64,000 nt of DNA from Cryobacterium arcticum (GCF_001679725.1 NZ_CP016282.1:1302001-1366000), one strand, 5' to 3'; positions 1 to 9,985 are shown, counted from the first letter of the stretch. The notes: generated by a model from the sequence alone, not told the origin. Translations and numbers: made by a program.

Positions 1-1638
1 GGAACTCTCCGCGTCACGCCCATCGGCGGACTCGGCGAAATCGGCCGGAACATGACCACCTTCGAGATCAACGGCAAGATCCTGATCGTCGACTGCGGCG
101 TGCTGTTCCCCGAAGAGCACCAGCCCGGTGTCGACCTGATCCTGCCGGACTTCACCCCTATCAAGGACCGCCTCAAGGACATCGTCGGTGTCGTGCTCAC
201 GCACGGCCACGAAGACCACATCGGCGCCGTTCCCTACCTGCTCAAGCTGCGCCAGGACATCCCGCTGATCGGCTCCGGCCTGACGCTGGCGTTCATCGAA
301 GCCAAGCTCAAGGAACACCGCATCACCCCCTACACCCTGCAGGTGAAGGAGGGCCAGAAGGAGCGTCTCGGCCCGTTCAACCTCGAGTTCGTCGCGGTCA
401 ACCACTCCATCCCCGACGCCCTCGCCGTGGCCATCAAGACCGAGGGTGGCAGCGTGCTGCACACCGGTGACTTCAAGATGGACCAGCTGCCGCTGGACAA
501 CCGCATCACCGACCTGCGCGACTTCGCCCGCCTCGGCGTCGAAGGCATCGACCTGTTCCTCGTCGACTCCACCAACGCCGACGTTCCCGGGTTCACCCCC
601 AGCGAGCGCGCCATCGGCCCGGTGCTCGAAGACGTCATCGCCCGCGCCCCGCGCCGGGTGGTCATCGCCAGCTTCTCCAGCCACGTGCACCGCGTTCAGC
701 AGGTGCTCGACGCCGCCCACGCCAACGGACGCCGCGTGGCGCTGCTCGGCCGCTCGATGGTGCGCAACATGACCATCGCCGCCGACCTCGGCTACCTCAA
801 GGTGCCCGACGGTGTGCTCATCGACTTCAAGAAGGCCGGGAACATCCCGGACAACAAGATCGTCTACATGTCCACCGGTTCGCAGGGCGAGCCGATGGCC
901 GTGCTCAGCCGCATCGTCAACAACGAGCACCAGATCGAGGTCGGCCCCGGCGACACCGTCATCCTGGCCTCCAGCCTGATCCCCGGAAACGAGAACGCGG
1001 TCTACCGCATCATCGACGGCCTCACCAAGCTCGGCGCCAACGTCGTGCACAAGGGCAACGCCAAGGTGCACGTCTCCGGACACGCTGCCGCCGGCGAGCT
1101 GCTCTACGTGTACAACGTGCTGCGACCCAAGAACGTGCTGCCCGTGCACGGCGAATACCGCCACCTGGTGGCCAACGCCAAGCTCGCCGTGCAGAGCGGG
1201 GTGCCCGTCGAGAACGCGATCCTCGCCGAAGACGGCACCGTGCTCGACCTCCGCAACGGCGTGGTCAAGAAGGTCGGCCAGCTCGACCTCGGCTACGTCT
1301 ACGTCGACGGTTCCACCGTGGGCGAGATCACCGAAGCCGACCTCACCGACCGCCGCACCCTGGCCGAGGAGGGCTTCATCTCGATCATCGTCGTGGTCGA
1401 CAAGTCCACCGGCAAGATCATCACCGGTCCGGAGATCCACGCCAAGGGCTTCGCCGAAGACGATTCGGTCTTCGACTCCGTGCGGCCCAAGATCGAGGCC
1501 GCACTGGCCGAAGCCGCCCAGAGCGGCAGCCACGACACCTACGCGCTCACGCAGGTCGTGCGCCGCACTGTCGGCCGCTGGGTGCAGGCGTCGTTCCGCC
1601 GTCGCCCCATGATCGTTCCGATGATCATCGAGGCGTAA
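1..1638 (+). CDS. rnj: Ribonuclease J (5' end outside window)
   Basis: A metallo-beta-lactamase/beta-CASP ribonuclease that matures and degrades RNA with endo- and 5'-exonuclease activity. The reading frame is open from base 1, and the codons before the ATG at 52 encode the typical family N-terminus (LRVTPIGGLGEIGRNM). The gene therefore starts upstream of the window and the ATG at 52 is internal. The zinc-binding HGHEDH motif lies at nt 202-219, HTGDFKMD near 460, and the C-terminal HxSGHA and PVHGEYRHL motifs near 1070 and 1140. About 545 residues are visible, so only a short N-terminus is missing. A strong hairpin follows the stop. Confidence 0.95.
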   Translation, partial: GTLRVTPIGGLGEIGRNMTTFEINGKILIVDCGVLFPEEHQPGVDLILPDFTPIKDRLKDIVGVVLTHGHEDHIGAVPYLLKLRQDIPLIGSGLTLAFIEAKLKEHRITPYTLQVKEGQKERLGPFNLEFVAVNHSIPDALAVAIKTEGGSVLHTGDFKMDQLPLDNRITDLRDFARLGVEGIDLFLVDSTNADVPGFTPSERAIGPVLEDVIARAPRRVVIASFSSHVHRVQQVLDAAHANGRRVALLGRSMVRNMTIAADLGYLKVPDGVLIDFKKAGNIPDNKIVYMSTGSQGEPMAVLSRIVNNEHQIEVGPGDTVILASSLIPGNENAVYRIIDGLTKLGANVVHKGNAKVHVSGHAAAGELLYVYNVLRPKNVLPVHGEYRHLVANAKLAVQSGVPVENAILAEDGTVLDLRNGVVKKVGQLDLGYVYVDGSTVGEITEADLTDRRTLAEEGFISIIVVVDKSTGKIITGPEIHAKGFAEDDSVFDSVRPKIEAALAEAAQSGSHDTYALTQVVRRTVGRWVQASFRRRPMIVPMIIEA

Positions 1639-1660
1639 CACCCGCCACAGCGCACCATCC

Positions 1661-1695
1661 GTCAACCCCCGGCCGCCTCGGCGCCGGGGGTTGAC
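1661..1695 (+). terminator. Hairpin terminator after RNase J
   Basis: A perfect 13-bp stem (GTCAACCCCCGGC pairing with GCCGGGGGTTGAC) around a 9-nt loop starts 22 nt after the RNase J stop. It is followed by GGCGTTTTC. It fits a GC-rich intrinsic terminator separating rnj from the exporter operon. Confidence 0.75.
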
Positions 1696-1840
1696 GGCGT
1701 TTTCAGCCCGGCTACACCCCCAGTAAACGGGTGTCATCCTCCAGGAGGATATTGGCCGGAAGCCCGTCGGCCGGGCATGCGATTCCCCTAGGCTCGAGCC
1801 AGCCGACACCGTTGAGGTGCGACCAGGTATGGGGGAATCA

Positions 1841-2902
1841 GTGAACGTGATGCGCAAATGGGTCTTTCCGATCCTCCGACTCCTGGTGATTGCGGCCATC
1901 GCCGTGGCCCTGGTGAAGCTGGCGTTCTTCGCCGACACCGCCGAGGCTCTCGACCCGGCCCAGCCGACCGGCCAGATCGTCGAACCGCAGGTTCCGGTGG
2001 CCCTGGGCACCATCACCAATGATGTGACCCTGCCAGGCACCGTGGCGGCCGACGCCGCCGTTCCGGTGAAGGCCGTGGCCATCGGCACCGTCGACGAGAT
2101 CTTCTTCACCGCCGGGCAGACCGTCACCGCGGGCGACAAGATCTACGACATCAAGGTCGAAACCGTGCGCGACCCGGTCGAGACGACGGATGCCGCCACC
2201 GGGCTCGTCACCATCAACCAGCCCAAGCCCGCGATCACCTACGAGAAGGTCTTCGCGCCCGCGGACGGCGTACTCAGCGCGCTCACCGTCATCCACGGCC
2301 AGGCCGTCGCGATCGGCGACATCACCGGCCAGGTGGCCCCGCCCACCTACTCCGTGAGCGGTTCGCTCAGCCCGGAGCAGCAGTACCGGCTGGTCACCCA
2401 GCCCACCGAAGCCTCCATCGCCATCACCAACGGGCCGGCGCCGTTCACCTGCACGGGCCTGCGCATCAGCACCCCGCTCGCCGGGGCGGATGCCGGCGGC
2501 ACCGGCGGAACCGGCGGCACCCCAGGTGCGGGCACCTCCACCGGCACGACCGGCGCCTCCGGCACCACCGTGAGCTGCGCCATCCCCGCCGAGGTCACGG
2601 TGTTCCCGGGGCTGGCGGCCCAGATCACCATCGCCGGCGGCAAGGCCGAGAACGTGCTCGTCGTGCCCACGACCGCCGTGAAGGGCTCCGCCGAAACCGG
2701 CGTCGTCTGGTTCGCACTGCCCGACGGCAGCACCGAGGAGCGCCCGGTGACCCTGGGCATGAACGACGGCACCTCGGTCGAGGTCGTCTCCGGGCTCGCC
2801 GAGGGCGACCTGATCAACCAGTTCGTGCCCGGGGCCGTCGCGCCGTCCGACTGCTCGAACCCCGGAGAGATCTGCGCCGGCACGGGAATGACAGCCCATT
2901 GA
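1841..2902 (+). CDS. MacA/HlyD-like adaptor subunit of ABC exporter
   Basis: About 353 residues. An N-terminal membrane anchor (roughly residues 5-25, PILRLLVIAAIAVALVKLAFF) is followed by an extracytoplasmic region with barrel-sandwich-hybrid character: one biotinyl/lipoyl-like half (AIGTVDEIFFTAGQTVTAGD) and a second half (APADGVLSALTVIHGQAV). A Gly/Thr-rich linker near nt 2490-2570 comes before a C-terminal beta-barrel-like part. The GTG at 1841 is preferred because GGGGG at 1831-1835 sits 5 nt upstream; ATG 1829 and ATG 1850 are alternatives. It overlaps the next gene in a TTGA junction, so the three genes form one operon. The substrate is unknown. The fold assignment is by pattern, not alignment. 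Confidence 0.7.
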   Translation: MNVMRKWVFPILRLLVIAAIAVALVKLAFFADTAEALDPAQPTGQIVEPQVPVALGTITNDVTLPGTVAADAAVPVKAVAIGTVDEIFFTAGQTVTAGDKIYDIKVETVRDPVETTDAATGLVTINQPKPAITYEKVFAPADGVLSALTVIHGQAVAIGDITGQVAPPTYSVSGSLSPEQQYRLVTQPTEASIAITNGPAPFTCTGLRISTPLAGADAGGTGGTGGTPGAGTSTGTTGASGTTVSCAIPAEVTVFPGLAAQITIAGGKAENVLVVPTTAVKGSAETGVVWFALPDGSTEERPVTLGMNDGTSVEVVSGLAEGDLINQFVPGAVAPSDCSNPGEICAGTGMTAH

Positions 2903-3648
2903 CTCTCCTGCACCTGGCCGGTGTCACGCGCACCGTCCAGCTCATCGACGCTCCGCCGCTGACGATCCTGTCCGGCGTGGACCTGGACGTGGCGGTGGGG
3001 GACCGGGTCTCCATCGTCGGTCGCAGCGGCTCCGGCAAGTCCACCCTGCTCAACCTGCTCGGCCTGCTCGATAACCCCACCTCGGGTGAGCTCGAGTTCG
3101 ACGGCCGGCCGGTGCGCTCGTTCTCCTCCGCCGAACGCGACCGGGTGCGTGGGCGCGACGTGGGCTTCATCTTCCAGCAGTTCAACCTGTTGCAGGGCCG
3201 CACCGCGCTCGAGAACGTGATGACCCCGCTGCTCTACGCGCGGGGCAAGCAGTTCTGGCAGCGCGCCCGCATCGCCACCGAGATGCTCGACCGGGTGGGC
3301 CTCGGCCACCGGCTGGGCGCCATGCCCGACAAGCTCTCCGGCGGTGAACAGCAGCGGGTGGCGATCGCCCGCTCGCTCGTGCGCGGCCCGCGCCTGATCC
3401 TGGCCGACGAACCCACCGGGGCGCTCGACCTCGAAACCGGCGCCGACGTCATGGCGCTGCTCGACGAGGTCGCCACGGGCTCCGGCGCCGCCCTGATCAC
3501 CATCACCCACGACCCCGCCATCGCCGCGCTGGCGACCAGGCACCTGCGCCTGGACCACGGCATCCTCACCACGGCCGGCACGAGCGAGACCGCGGCCCGC
3601 GCACTCGCGGCATCCGACGACGACGCCCTCGAGGTGGTCTCGGCATGA
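2899..3648 (+). CDS. ABC exporter ATP-binding protein (MacB/LolD type)
   Basis: A 249-residue ATPase domain that would power the adjacent permease. Walker A GRSGSGKST is at residues 41-49, the LSGGE signature starts near residue 146, and Walker B LILADE lies near 166-171, followed by PTGALD. The TTG start overlaps the stop of the adaptor gene by 4 nt, and the end overlaps the permease ATG, which implies translational coupling. The sequence resembles the MacB/LolD/FtsE subgroup, which works with FtsX-type permeases. The transported substrate cannot be read from the sequence. Confidence 0.85.
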   Translation: MTLLHLAGVTRTVQLIDAPPLTILSGVDLDVAVGDRVSIVGRSGSGKSTLLNLLGLLDNPTSGELEFDGRPVRSFSSAERDRVRGRDVGFIFQQFNLLQGRTALENVMTPLLYARGKQFWQRARIATEMLDRVGLGHRLGAMPDKLSGGEQQRVAIARSLVRGPRLILADEPTGALDLETGADVMALLDEVATGSGAALITITHDPAIAALATRHLRLDHGILTTAGTSETAARALAASDDDALEVVSA

Positions 3649-4871
3649 ACCGGATGATCAGCAACGTGGTCGGCTCCTTCGTCGAGGCCTGGCAGGAACT
3701 GCGCATCCACAAGACCCGGGTGATGCTCTCGCTCATCGGCGTGGCCGTGGCCGTGTGCGCGATCACCACTGTGGTCGGCCTCGGTGCCGTGGCGCAGCAG
3801 TCCATCGTGGAACAGAACGAACGCAGCGGCGGCCGCTCCGCCACCCTGTCGCTGTACGTCTCCGCCGCCGACGGCACGCCGATCGACGCCGACGTCATGC
3901 AGGAACTGTGGACCACGGAACTCCAGCGCTACGGAATCGACTACGCCAGCCGGGTGATCTACTCCACGAAGAACGTGCAGTTCACGGATGGCGCGGTGCC
4001 CGTGCAGGCCATCGGCATCGACCAGCCGTACGGCACCATGCACCGGGTGAAGATGTCCGAGGGCGCCTGGTTCGCGCCCGATGACGCCGAGCGGCTCGCC
4101 CCGGCGGTGCTCGTCAGTGAGATCTTCTACGACCGCATCGGACGGCCCGACCTGGCGACGCATCCGACGACCACCCTGCTCGGCGCCACGCCTGTCACCG
4201 CGGTCATCACCGGCGTGTACCCGGTGGCGACGTGGGAGACCGAACCGGCCATGTACCTGCTGGCGGACACCCTCACCGCGATGTCCTCGCCGGACGAGAT
4301 CGCGTCGGGCGCGCTCAACCCGAACTATGAGCTGTGGGTGCCACCGGAGGTCAGCGACGACATCATGTCCGCCGTTCAGCGGGACCTGACCGCGGCACTC
4401 GGCGCCGGCACTCAGGTGTCGGTCAACCGGCAGGACTACGGGGCGTACGGGGATGATCCCTTCGCCTCGATCAAGCTGCTGGTCGGGGGAGTGGCGGTCC
4501 TGGTGCTGCTGCTCGGTGCCCTCGGTCTGGTGAACATCGCCCTGGTCACGCTCAAGCAGCGCATCCGGGAGATCGGTGTGCGGCGCAGCTTCGGCGCCAC
4601 CGCCGGCCGGGTGTTCTTCTCGGTGATGATGGAGAGCATCGTGGCCACCCTCGTGGCCGGCGTGGTCGGCGTGATCGGTGCGGTGCTCATCGTCACCAAC
4701 CCCGCTGTTCAGGGTTTCATCGCCCAGGGCTCGGTCACCGACTTCCCGCCCTTCCCGGTGGAGGCGGCCCTGTTGGGCTTGGCCTGTGCCACGGTCGTCG
4801 GTGCGCTGGCAGGCCTGCTGCCGGCCCTCGTGGCGGTGCGCGTCAAGGTGATCGACGCGATCCGCTATTGA
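3645..4871 (+). CDS. FtsX/MacB-type ABC permease
   Basis: A 408-residue integral membrane protein. It has one N-terminal membrane segment (about residues 25-47), a large extracytoplasmic MacB-PCD-like region, then three C-terminal membrane segments (about 278-300, 327-350 and 372-398). The cytoplasmic motif IREIGVRRSFGAT between the second and third segments is characteristic of MacB/FtsX permeases. It overlaps the ATPase gene by 4 nt. Together with the adaptor and ATPase it forms a MacAB-like exporter without an outer-membrane partner, as expected in a Gram-positive. Antimicrobial or peptide export is plausible but not shown. Confidence 0.82.
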   Translation: MNRMISNVVGSFVEAWQELRIHKTRVMLSLIGVAVAVCAITTVVGLGAVAQQSIVEQNERSGGRSATLSLYVSAADGTPIDADVMQELWTTELQRYGIDYASRVIYSTKNVQFTDGAVPVQAIGIDQPYGTMHRVKMSEGAWFAPDDAERLAPAVLVSEIFYDRIGRPDLATHPTTTLLGATPVTAVITGVYPVATWETEPAMYLLADTLTAMSSPDEIASGALNPNYELWVPPEVSDDIMSAVQRDLTAALGAGTQVSVNRQDYGAYGDDPFASIKLLVGGVAVLVLLLGALGLVNIALVTLKQRIREIGVRRSFGATAGRVFFSVMMESIVATLVAGVVGVIGAVLIVTNPAVQGFIAQGSVTDFPPFPVEAALLGLACATVVGALAGLLPALVAVRVKVIDAIRY

Positions 4872-4958
4872 TCGCTCGCGGGGTCGGGGAGCGCTCACGC
4901 CCAGGTAATTGGGCGTGGGCTCACGCCGATGTCGGCGCTCGGCGGTACCGTGGAACAC

Positions 4959-7862
4959 ATGGCTACGAGCACTAAGTCGACCGGGCGTGCCCGCAGCACC
5001 CCTGCGCGCGGCACCGGAACGACCCCGCGCGGCAAGGCCGGCAGCACCGCGACCCAGAAGACCGTCAAGTTCGCCCCGACGGAAACCAAACCGAGCGTCT
5101 TCGTTCGCATGTGGATGGGCCTGGCCCACGTCGCCGGCGGCGCCGCACGCGCTCTCGGCCCCGAGCAGCTCTCCAAGGAAGAGCGCCGCGACGGTCTGCC
5201 CTTCTTCCTCGTTCTCCTCGCCATCGCCGGAGCGGTGATCGAGTGGTTCCTGATCAACGACCCGGTGGCACAAACCCTGGACGCCTGGACCTTCGGCGGC
5301 CTGTTCGGCCGGGTCGCCTTCGCCCTGCCGGTGATCCTGATGCTCTTCTCGATCTGGCTGTTCCGCAACCCGAGTTCGGTGCATGACAACGGTCGCATCG
5401 GCATCGGCCTGTCTTTGCTGCTGGTCACGGTGTCAGGCCTGTGCCACATCTTCGGCGGCCAGCCGACACCCAGTCAGGGCGTGGAGGTGCTCGCCCTCTC
5501 CGGCGGTGTCATCGGCTGGATGATCGCGGCGCCGCTGATCTTCCTGATCACCACGATCGGGGCGGCCATCGTCGTCATCCTGTTGCTGATCCTCAGTCTC
5601 TTCATCATCACCAAGACCCCGCCGAACAAGATCGGCGAACGCAGCCGGGAACTCTACGCCTGGCTCTTCGGCGCCCCGCTGCCGGCCCCCGAGGAACGTG
5701 CGGCCGCCAAGGAGGCGCGCCACGAGCGCATCCAGGCCCTCAAGACCAAGCAGATCGAACTCGACGGCCTCGAGGCCGAGAACGACGACGAGACCGACGA
5801 GGCCGCGCTGCCCTGGTGGCGGCGCAACACCAGCAAGCGGGAGGAAGACCCCGACTTCTCCAGCGCCATGTCGTCCGACTCCGACGACCCCACACCGCCG
5901 GCCGCCGACCCGCTCAGCACCCTGCTCAACCATGGTGCGGATGCGGCGAAGGGCGGCTTCGACAGCGCCCTCGAGTCCCCGCGGGAACCCGTGCAGCAGG
6001 ACCACTACGGCACCGAGGTGCTGGAGGACCTGCTCAAGGCCGAGGAAGCCATCAAGCGCTACACCGGGGAGGTCGACGCTCTCCCACACGCCACCGGCCT
6101 GGCCTCGGACGACCCCGCGGGCCTCACCGAGGTGATCCCGGCCCTGGACGAGCTCGACCAGGCCGCCACCGCCGTGGACCGCAGCGTCGATGAGTACGAA
6201 TTCGGCGAGCAGCCGGCGCTGCCCTACGTGCTGCCGTCCGCCACCACGCTCACCGCCGGCCCGCCTGCCAAGGCCCGCTCGGCCGCGAACGACGAGATCG
6301 TCAAGTCCATCACCGAGGTGCTCAGCCAGTTCTCGGTGGATGCCCGCGTCACCGGGTTCTCCCGCGGACCCACGGTCACCCAGTACGAGATCGAACTCGG
6401 CCCGGGCGTCAAGGTCGAACGCGTCACGGCGCTGAGCAAGAACCTGTCCTACGCCGTCGCCTCCAACGAGGTGCGCATCCTCTCGCCCATCCCGGGCAAG
6501 AGCGCCATCGGCATCGAGATCCCCAACACCGACCGCGAGATCGTCACCCTCGGTGACGTGCTGCGCTCCACGACCGCCACCAACAGCACCCACCCGATGA
6601 CCATCGGCGTGGGCAAGGACGTCGGCGGCGGGTTCGTCATCGCCAACCTCGCCAAGATGCCCCACCTGCTCGTGGCCGGCTCCACAGGCTCGGGTAAGTC
6701 CAGCTTCGTCAACTCGATGATCACAAGCCTGCTCATGCGGGCCAAGCCCAGCGACGTGCGCATGGTACTCATCGACCCCAAGCGCGTCGAGCTGGCAGCC
6801 TACGCCGGCGTCCCGCACTTGATCACGCCCATCATCACCAACCCCAAGAAAGCCGCCGAAGCGCTGCAGTGGGTCGTGAAGGAGATGGACATGCGCTACG
6901 ACGACCTGGCCAGCTTCGGCTTCCGGCACATCGACGACTTCAACAAGGCCGTGGTCAACAACGAGATCGTGCTGCCGGCCGGCAGCGCCCGCAAGCTCAA
7001 GCCCTACCCGTACCTGCTGGTGGTGGTCGACGAGCTCGCCGACCTCATGATGGTGGCCCCGCGCGACGTCGAAGACTCCATCGTGCGCATCACCCAGCTG
7101 GCCCGCGCGTCCGGCATCCACCTGGTGCTGGCCACCCAGCGCCCCAGCGTCGACGTCGTCACGGGCCTGATCAAGGCCAACGTGCCCTCCCGGCTGGCGT
7201 TCGCCGTCACGAGCGTCACCGACTCCCGGGTCATCCTCGACCAGCCCGGCGCCGACAAGTTGATCGGCCAGGGCGACGCGCTCTTCCTGCCCATGGGCGC
7301 CTCCAAGGCCCTGCGCGTGCAGGGCGCCTGGGTCAACGAAGCCGAGATCGAGAAGGTCGTCAAGCACGTCACCCAGCAGGCCCGGCCCGACTACCGGCCC
7401 GACGTCTCGGCCGAAGCGCCCCGCAAGGAGATCGACTCCGACATCGGCGACGACCTCGAGGTTCTGCTCGCCGCCGCGGAACTCGTGGTGTCCACCCAGT
7501 TCGGCTCCACCTCCATGCTGCAGCGGAAGCTCCGGGTGGGCTTCGCCAAGGCCGGCCGCCTGATGGACCTGCTCGAGTCCCGGGAGATCGTCGGCCCGTC
7601 CGAGGGCTCCAAGGCCCGCGATGTGCTCGTCACGGCAGAACAGCTGCCGGCCGTGCTGGCCAAGCTGCGCGGCTCGGATGCCGAGCACCACGCCGCCACC
7701 GCACGCACCCAGTTCGAGGAGTCCCAGCGGGCGCAGGCGCACGAGCAGCCCGAGCCCGACCCTCGCTACGCCGACGACCCGGTGGCGAAGATGAGTGAAG
7801 GGTACGCTGAGGAAGAAGGCCACTCGGACGAGGACGCCTGGCAACTCACCGACAGGGACTGA
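4959..7862 (+). CDS. ftsK: DNA translocase FtsK/SpoIIIE
   Basis: A septal DNA pump that clears chromosome ends during division. It is about 967 residues long. After a basic Ser/Thr-rich N-terminus come four membrane segments (about residues 80-215), an acidic linker, and the motor. Walker A GSTGSGKS is at 574-581 and Walker [14 protein letters not shown] follows. A C-terminal winged-helix gamma domain ([23 protein letters not shown]) would read polar KOPS sites. The ATG at 4959 is chosen over the in-frame ATG at 4929 because TACCGT at 4946-4951 lies 7 nt before it, as at leaderless genes here. It is followed after 2 nt by pgsA. Confidence 0.93.
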   Translation: MATSTKSTGRARSTPARGTGTTPRGKAGSTATQKTVKFAPTETKPSVFVRMWMGLAHVAGGAARALGPEQLSKEERRDGLPFFLVLLAIAGAVIEWFLINDPVAQTLDAWTFGGLFGRVAFALPVILMLFSIWLFRNPSSVHDNGRIGIGLSLLLVTVSGLCHIFGGQPTPSQGVEVLALSGGVIGWMIAAPLIFLITTIGAAIVVILLLILSLFIITKTPPNKIGERSRELYAWLFGAPLPAPEERAAAKEARHERIQALKTKQIELDGLEAENDDETDEAALPWWRRNTSKREEDPDFSSAMSSDSDDPTPPAADPLSTLLNHGADAAKGGFDSALESPREPVQQDHYGTEVLEDLLKAEEAIKRYTGEVDALPHATGLASDDPAGLTEVIPALDELDQAATAVDRSVDEYEFGEQPALPYVLPSATTLTAGPPAKARSAANDEIVKSITEVLSQFSVDARVTGFSRGPTVTQYEIELGPGVKVERVTALSKNLSYAVASNEVRILSPIPGKSAIGIEIPNTDREIVTLGDVLRSTTATNSTHPMTIGVGKDVGGGFVIANLAKMPHLLVAGSTGSGKSSFVNSMITSLLMRAKPSDVRMVLIDPKRVELAAYAGVPHLITPIITNPKKAAEALQWVVKEMDMRYDDLASFGFRHIDDFNKAVVNNEIVLPAGSARKLKPYPYLLVVVDELADLMMVAPRDVEDSIVRITQLARASGIHLVLATQRPSVDVVTGLIKANVPSRLAFAVTSVTDSRVILDQPGADKLIGQGDALFLPMGASKALRVQGAWVNEAEIEKVVKHVTQQARPDYRPDVSAEAPRKEIDSDIGDDLEVLLAAAELVVSTQFGSTSMLQRKLRVGFAKAGRLMDLLESREIVGPSEGSKARDVLVTAEQLPAVLAKLRGSDAEHHAATARTQFEESQRAQAHEQPEPDPRYADDPVAKMSEGYAEEEGHSDEDAWQLTDRD

Positions 7863-7864
7863 TC

Positions 7865-8458
7865 ATGGCGAACACCACCGGTGGAAGCAACTGGAACCTG
7901 CCCAACCTCATCACCATCGTGCGCATCCTGCTGGCACCCGTGTTCTTCTGGATGCTGCTGGCCGACAACGGCGCGGACGGCGCCCTCCGCTGGTGGGCCG
8001 CCGTGCTCTTCATTGTGGCGATCGCCACCGACGGCGTTGACGGCGCGATCGCCCGCCGGTACAACCTGGTCACCGACCTGGGCAAGCTGCTCGACCCGAT
8101 CGCCGACAAGATCCTCACGGGCGCGGCCCTGATCGGCCTCTCGATCCTGGCCGAGCTGCCCTGGTGGGTCACCATCATCATCCTCGTGCGTGAGATCGGG
8201 ATCACGGTGTTCCGATTCGTCATGCTCAGCGACCGCGTCATCCCCGCCTCCCGGGGCGGCAAGCTCAAGACCATCATGCAATCCGTGGCCATATCACTGG
8301 CCTTGCTGCCGCTGTGGCTGCTCTTCGGCGACTGGATCCACTGGGTCAACGGAATCGCCATGACCATCGCCGTGGTCCTCACCGTCTACACGGGCGTCGA
8401 GTACCTGGTCGCCGCCCGCCGGGAGAACCGGCAGCCCAAGCCCTCCGCCCAGGCCTGA
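7865..8458 (+). CDS. pgsA: CDP-diacylglycerol-glycerol-3-phosphate 3-phosphatidyltransferase
   Basis: Transfers glycerol-3-phosphate to CDP-diacylglycerol, the committed step to phosphatidylglycerol, in the cytoplasmic membrane. The protein has 197 residues with several membrane helices. The full CDP-alcohol phosphatidyltransferase signature DGx2ARx8Gx3Dx3D is present (from DGAIAR to DPIAD, about residues 59-81). It lies 2 nt after ftsK and 6 nt before cinA, an order common in actinobacteria. Confidence 0.92.
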   Translation: MANTTGGSNWNLPNLITIVRILLAPVFFWMLLADNGADGALRWWAAVLFIVAIATDGVDGAIARRYNLVTDLGKLLDPIADKILTGAALIGLSILAELPWWVTIIILVREIGITVFRFVMLSDRVIPASRGGKLKTIMQSVAISLALLPLWLLFGDWIHWVNGIAMTIAVVLTVYTGVEYLVAARRENRQPKPSAQA

Positions 8459-8464
8459 GCACTC

Positions 8465-9049
8465 ATGTCGCCCTCGCCCGAGTCGTCCTCGCGCACCCGG
8501 CCCGCCGGTGACGCCGACGTCGCCGAGTCCGCTGAGTCCGTGCAGACCGACGCCGCGGCCGCCCTGGTCGCCCTCCTGACCTCCCGCCACCTCACCATCG
8601 CTGTCGCGGAGTCCCTCACCGGCGGCCTGCTCGTGGCCGAGCTTGTGCGCATCCCGGGCGCATCCGCCGTCGTGCTCGGGGGAGTGGTCGCCTACCAAAC
8701 CGCCCTCAAGCACACCCTGCTGGGAGTCGACGACGAGCTGCTGGCCGGCGAGGGCGCTGTGCACCCCGAAGTCGCCCGGCAGATGGCCACCGGCGTGAGA
8801 GACGCCCTGGCGGTCGACGGCCGCGCGGCCGACATCGGACTGGCCACCACGGGGGTCGCCGGCCCCGACGAGCAGGATGGCCGCCCCGTCGGCACGGTCT
8901 ATCTGGGAATCGCGATCGGGGATAAGGTGCGGGCCATACCGCTCCACCTCACGGGGGACCGGGGTCAGATCCGCGCGCAGACCGTGTATCGCGCACTTGA
9001 AGCTGTGTGTCAGCTGATGGAATCTGGAAAGCTGGAATTCACGGAATAG
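8465..9049 (+). CDS. cinA: CinA C-terminal domain protein (NMN amidohydrolase type)
   Basis: A 194-residue protein consisting essentially of the CinA C-terminal domain, which in characterised members deamidates nicotinamide mononucleotide. Motifs include AESLTGGLLVAELV, GGVVAYQTALKHTLLGV and TGVAGPDEQDGRPVGTVYLG. The N-terminal MoaB-like domain of full-length CinA is absent; only about 30 Ser/Pro/Ala-rich residues precede the domain. Position between pgsA and the regulator gene is typical of actinobacteria. Confidence 0.88.
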   Translation: MSPSPESSSRTRPAGDADVAESAESVQTDAAAALVALLTSRHLTIAVAESLTGGLLVAELVRIPGASAVVLGGVVAYQTALKHTLLGVDDELLAGEGAVHPEVARQMATGVRDALAVDGRAADIGLATTGVAGPDEQDGRPVGTVYLGIAIGDKVRAIPLHLTGDRGQIRAQTVYRALEAVCQLMESGKLEFTE

Positions 9050-9215
9050 TTAGTGTTACCGGTGGGTTACAGAACACATATTCACAAGAAAAGTCCAGTC
9101 ATCCTCGGTAATCTCGAGGTGTCGGATGGATAAGGTACTGTTGGCCATCCGCCACACGAAACTGACCGGTTGAGTGGGCCCCAGCAGTTCAGACAGCACG
9201 AAGAAGGAGGTTCCG
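9050..9215 (+). promoter_or_regulatory. Upstream region and strong RBS of the ClgR-like gene
   Basis: A comparatively AT-rich intergenic stretch. It holds an imperfect inverted pair, GTGTT at about 9053 and AACAC at about 9073, and a strong ribosome binding site AAGGAGG at 9204-9210, which fixes the ATG at 9216. ClgR proteins are often autoregulated, but I cannot assign an operator with confidence. Confidence 0.4.
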
Positions 9216-9524
9216 ATGATTCTTGTTCGTCAGGAAATCGGCGATGTGCTCAGGGACTTCCGCCTGCAGAAGGGGCGCACGCTGCGTCAGGTTGCGAGCA
9301 AAGCCAGTGTGGCCCTGGGCTACCTGTCCGAAGTGGAGCGCGGTCAGAAAGAAGCCTCATCTGAGATTCTGGCCTCCGTTGCAGAGGCGTTGGAGACCCC
9401 GATCTCGGTCATCATGCGTGAAGTCGGCGACCGTTTGGCCGTGATCGAAGGAATCGACAGGTTCCCCGACACCGTGCCCGACGAGCTGGTCGCCAAGTTC
9501 GACGCCAGCATGATGGTGCGCTGA
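9216..9524 (+). CDS. clgR: XRE-family transcriptional regulator, ClgR-like
   Basis: A 102-residue DNA-binding protein with an N-terminal helix-turn-helix (about residues 8-65, including RTLRQVASKASVALGYLSEVERGQKE). This matches actinobacterial ClgR, the activator of clp protease and stress genes, in sequence pattern, size and location between cinA and recA. The short C-terminus ends in a non-polar/charged tail (KFDASMMVR). ClgR is known to be a Clp substrate in other actinobacteria; whether that tail is a degron here is inference. Confidence 0.82.
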   Translation: MILVRQEIGDVLRDFRLQKGRTLRQVASKASVALGYLSEVERGQKEASSEILASVAEALETPISVIMREVGDRLAVIEGIDRFPDTVPDELVAKFDASMMVR

Positions 9525-9583
9525 ATCGGCCACCATCGGTTGACCCATCTAGAGCGTATTAACCCAGAACAGCAGAGCGCGCC

Positions 9584-9805
9584 ATGCGATTGAGCGAATT
9601 CCGCCAAGCCCTGAAAGACGAGTTCGGCGAGAGTTATGGCCGGGTCCTCACCAGGGACCTGGTGCTCGGTCCGCTCGGCCGCACGGCCGACCAGGCTCTC
9701 GCGGGCGGTGTCCCCGCCCGGGACGTCTGGTTGGCCCTCTGCGATGAGACGGATGTGCCGCCCGCCCGGCGCCACGGTGCCGGTCTGCCGCCGGCCCGTA
9801 GCTGA
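9584..9805 (+). CDS. DUF3046 family protein
   Basis: A 73-residue protein starting MRLSEFRQALKDEFGESYG, the characteristic opening of the DUF3046 family found upstream of recA in many actinobacteria. It contains the family GRTADQALAGG and VWLALCDETDVP segments. Function is unknown. It has its own hairpin terminator downstream (9867-9898). Confidence 0.85.
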   Translation: MRLSEFRQALKDEFGESYGRVLTRDLVLGPLGRTADQALAGGVPARDVWLALCDETDVPPARRHGAGLPPARS

Positions 9806-9866
9806 GCGGCGCGACGCACTGCCCTCCGGCAGCGGCACCCACCCACGGCAGCGACATCATGAATCT

Positions 9867-9902
9867 CGAACGGCCCGGACCTCCACCCGGGCCGTTCGTC
9901 GT
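9867..9902 (+). terminator. Hairpin terminator after DUF3046
   Basis: A perfect 12-bp stem (CGAACGGCCCGG pairing with CCGGGCCGTTCG) with an 8-nt loop, followed by TCGTTTC. It lies between the DUF3046 gene and the recA promoter region. Confidence 0.7.
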
Positions 9903-9969
9903 TTCGGCGGGCGGCCAGGCGCGGACACCAGGGATTCGAACACCGGGTATCCGACACGCCCCGCGAGCG

Positions 9970-9985
9970 TCGAATACGTGTTCGG
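9970..9985 (+). promoter_or_regulatory. LexA (SOS) box upstream of recA
   Basis: The 16-mer TCGAATACGTGTTCGG matches the actinobacterial SOS consensus TCGAACnnnnGTTCGA at 10 of 12 defined positions. It lies about 205 nt before the recA ATG, followed by TTATTGGTAGGCTC, which may contain the promoter. This supports LexA repression of recA (and probably recX). The rest of the 9806-10189 interval shows only the upstream terminator and a second, poor half-site at about 9936. Confidence 0.8.

Noticed and set aside
9930..9957. A tRNA T-arm-like sequence (GTTCGAATCC on the minus strand) upstream of recA
   Set aside because: No matching D arm, anticodon arm or acceptor stem could be found within tRNA distance. 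It is better explained as a poor LexA half-site or chance.
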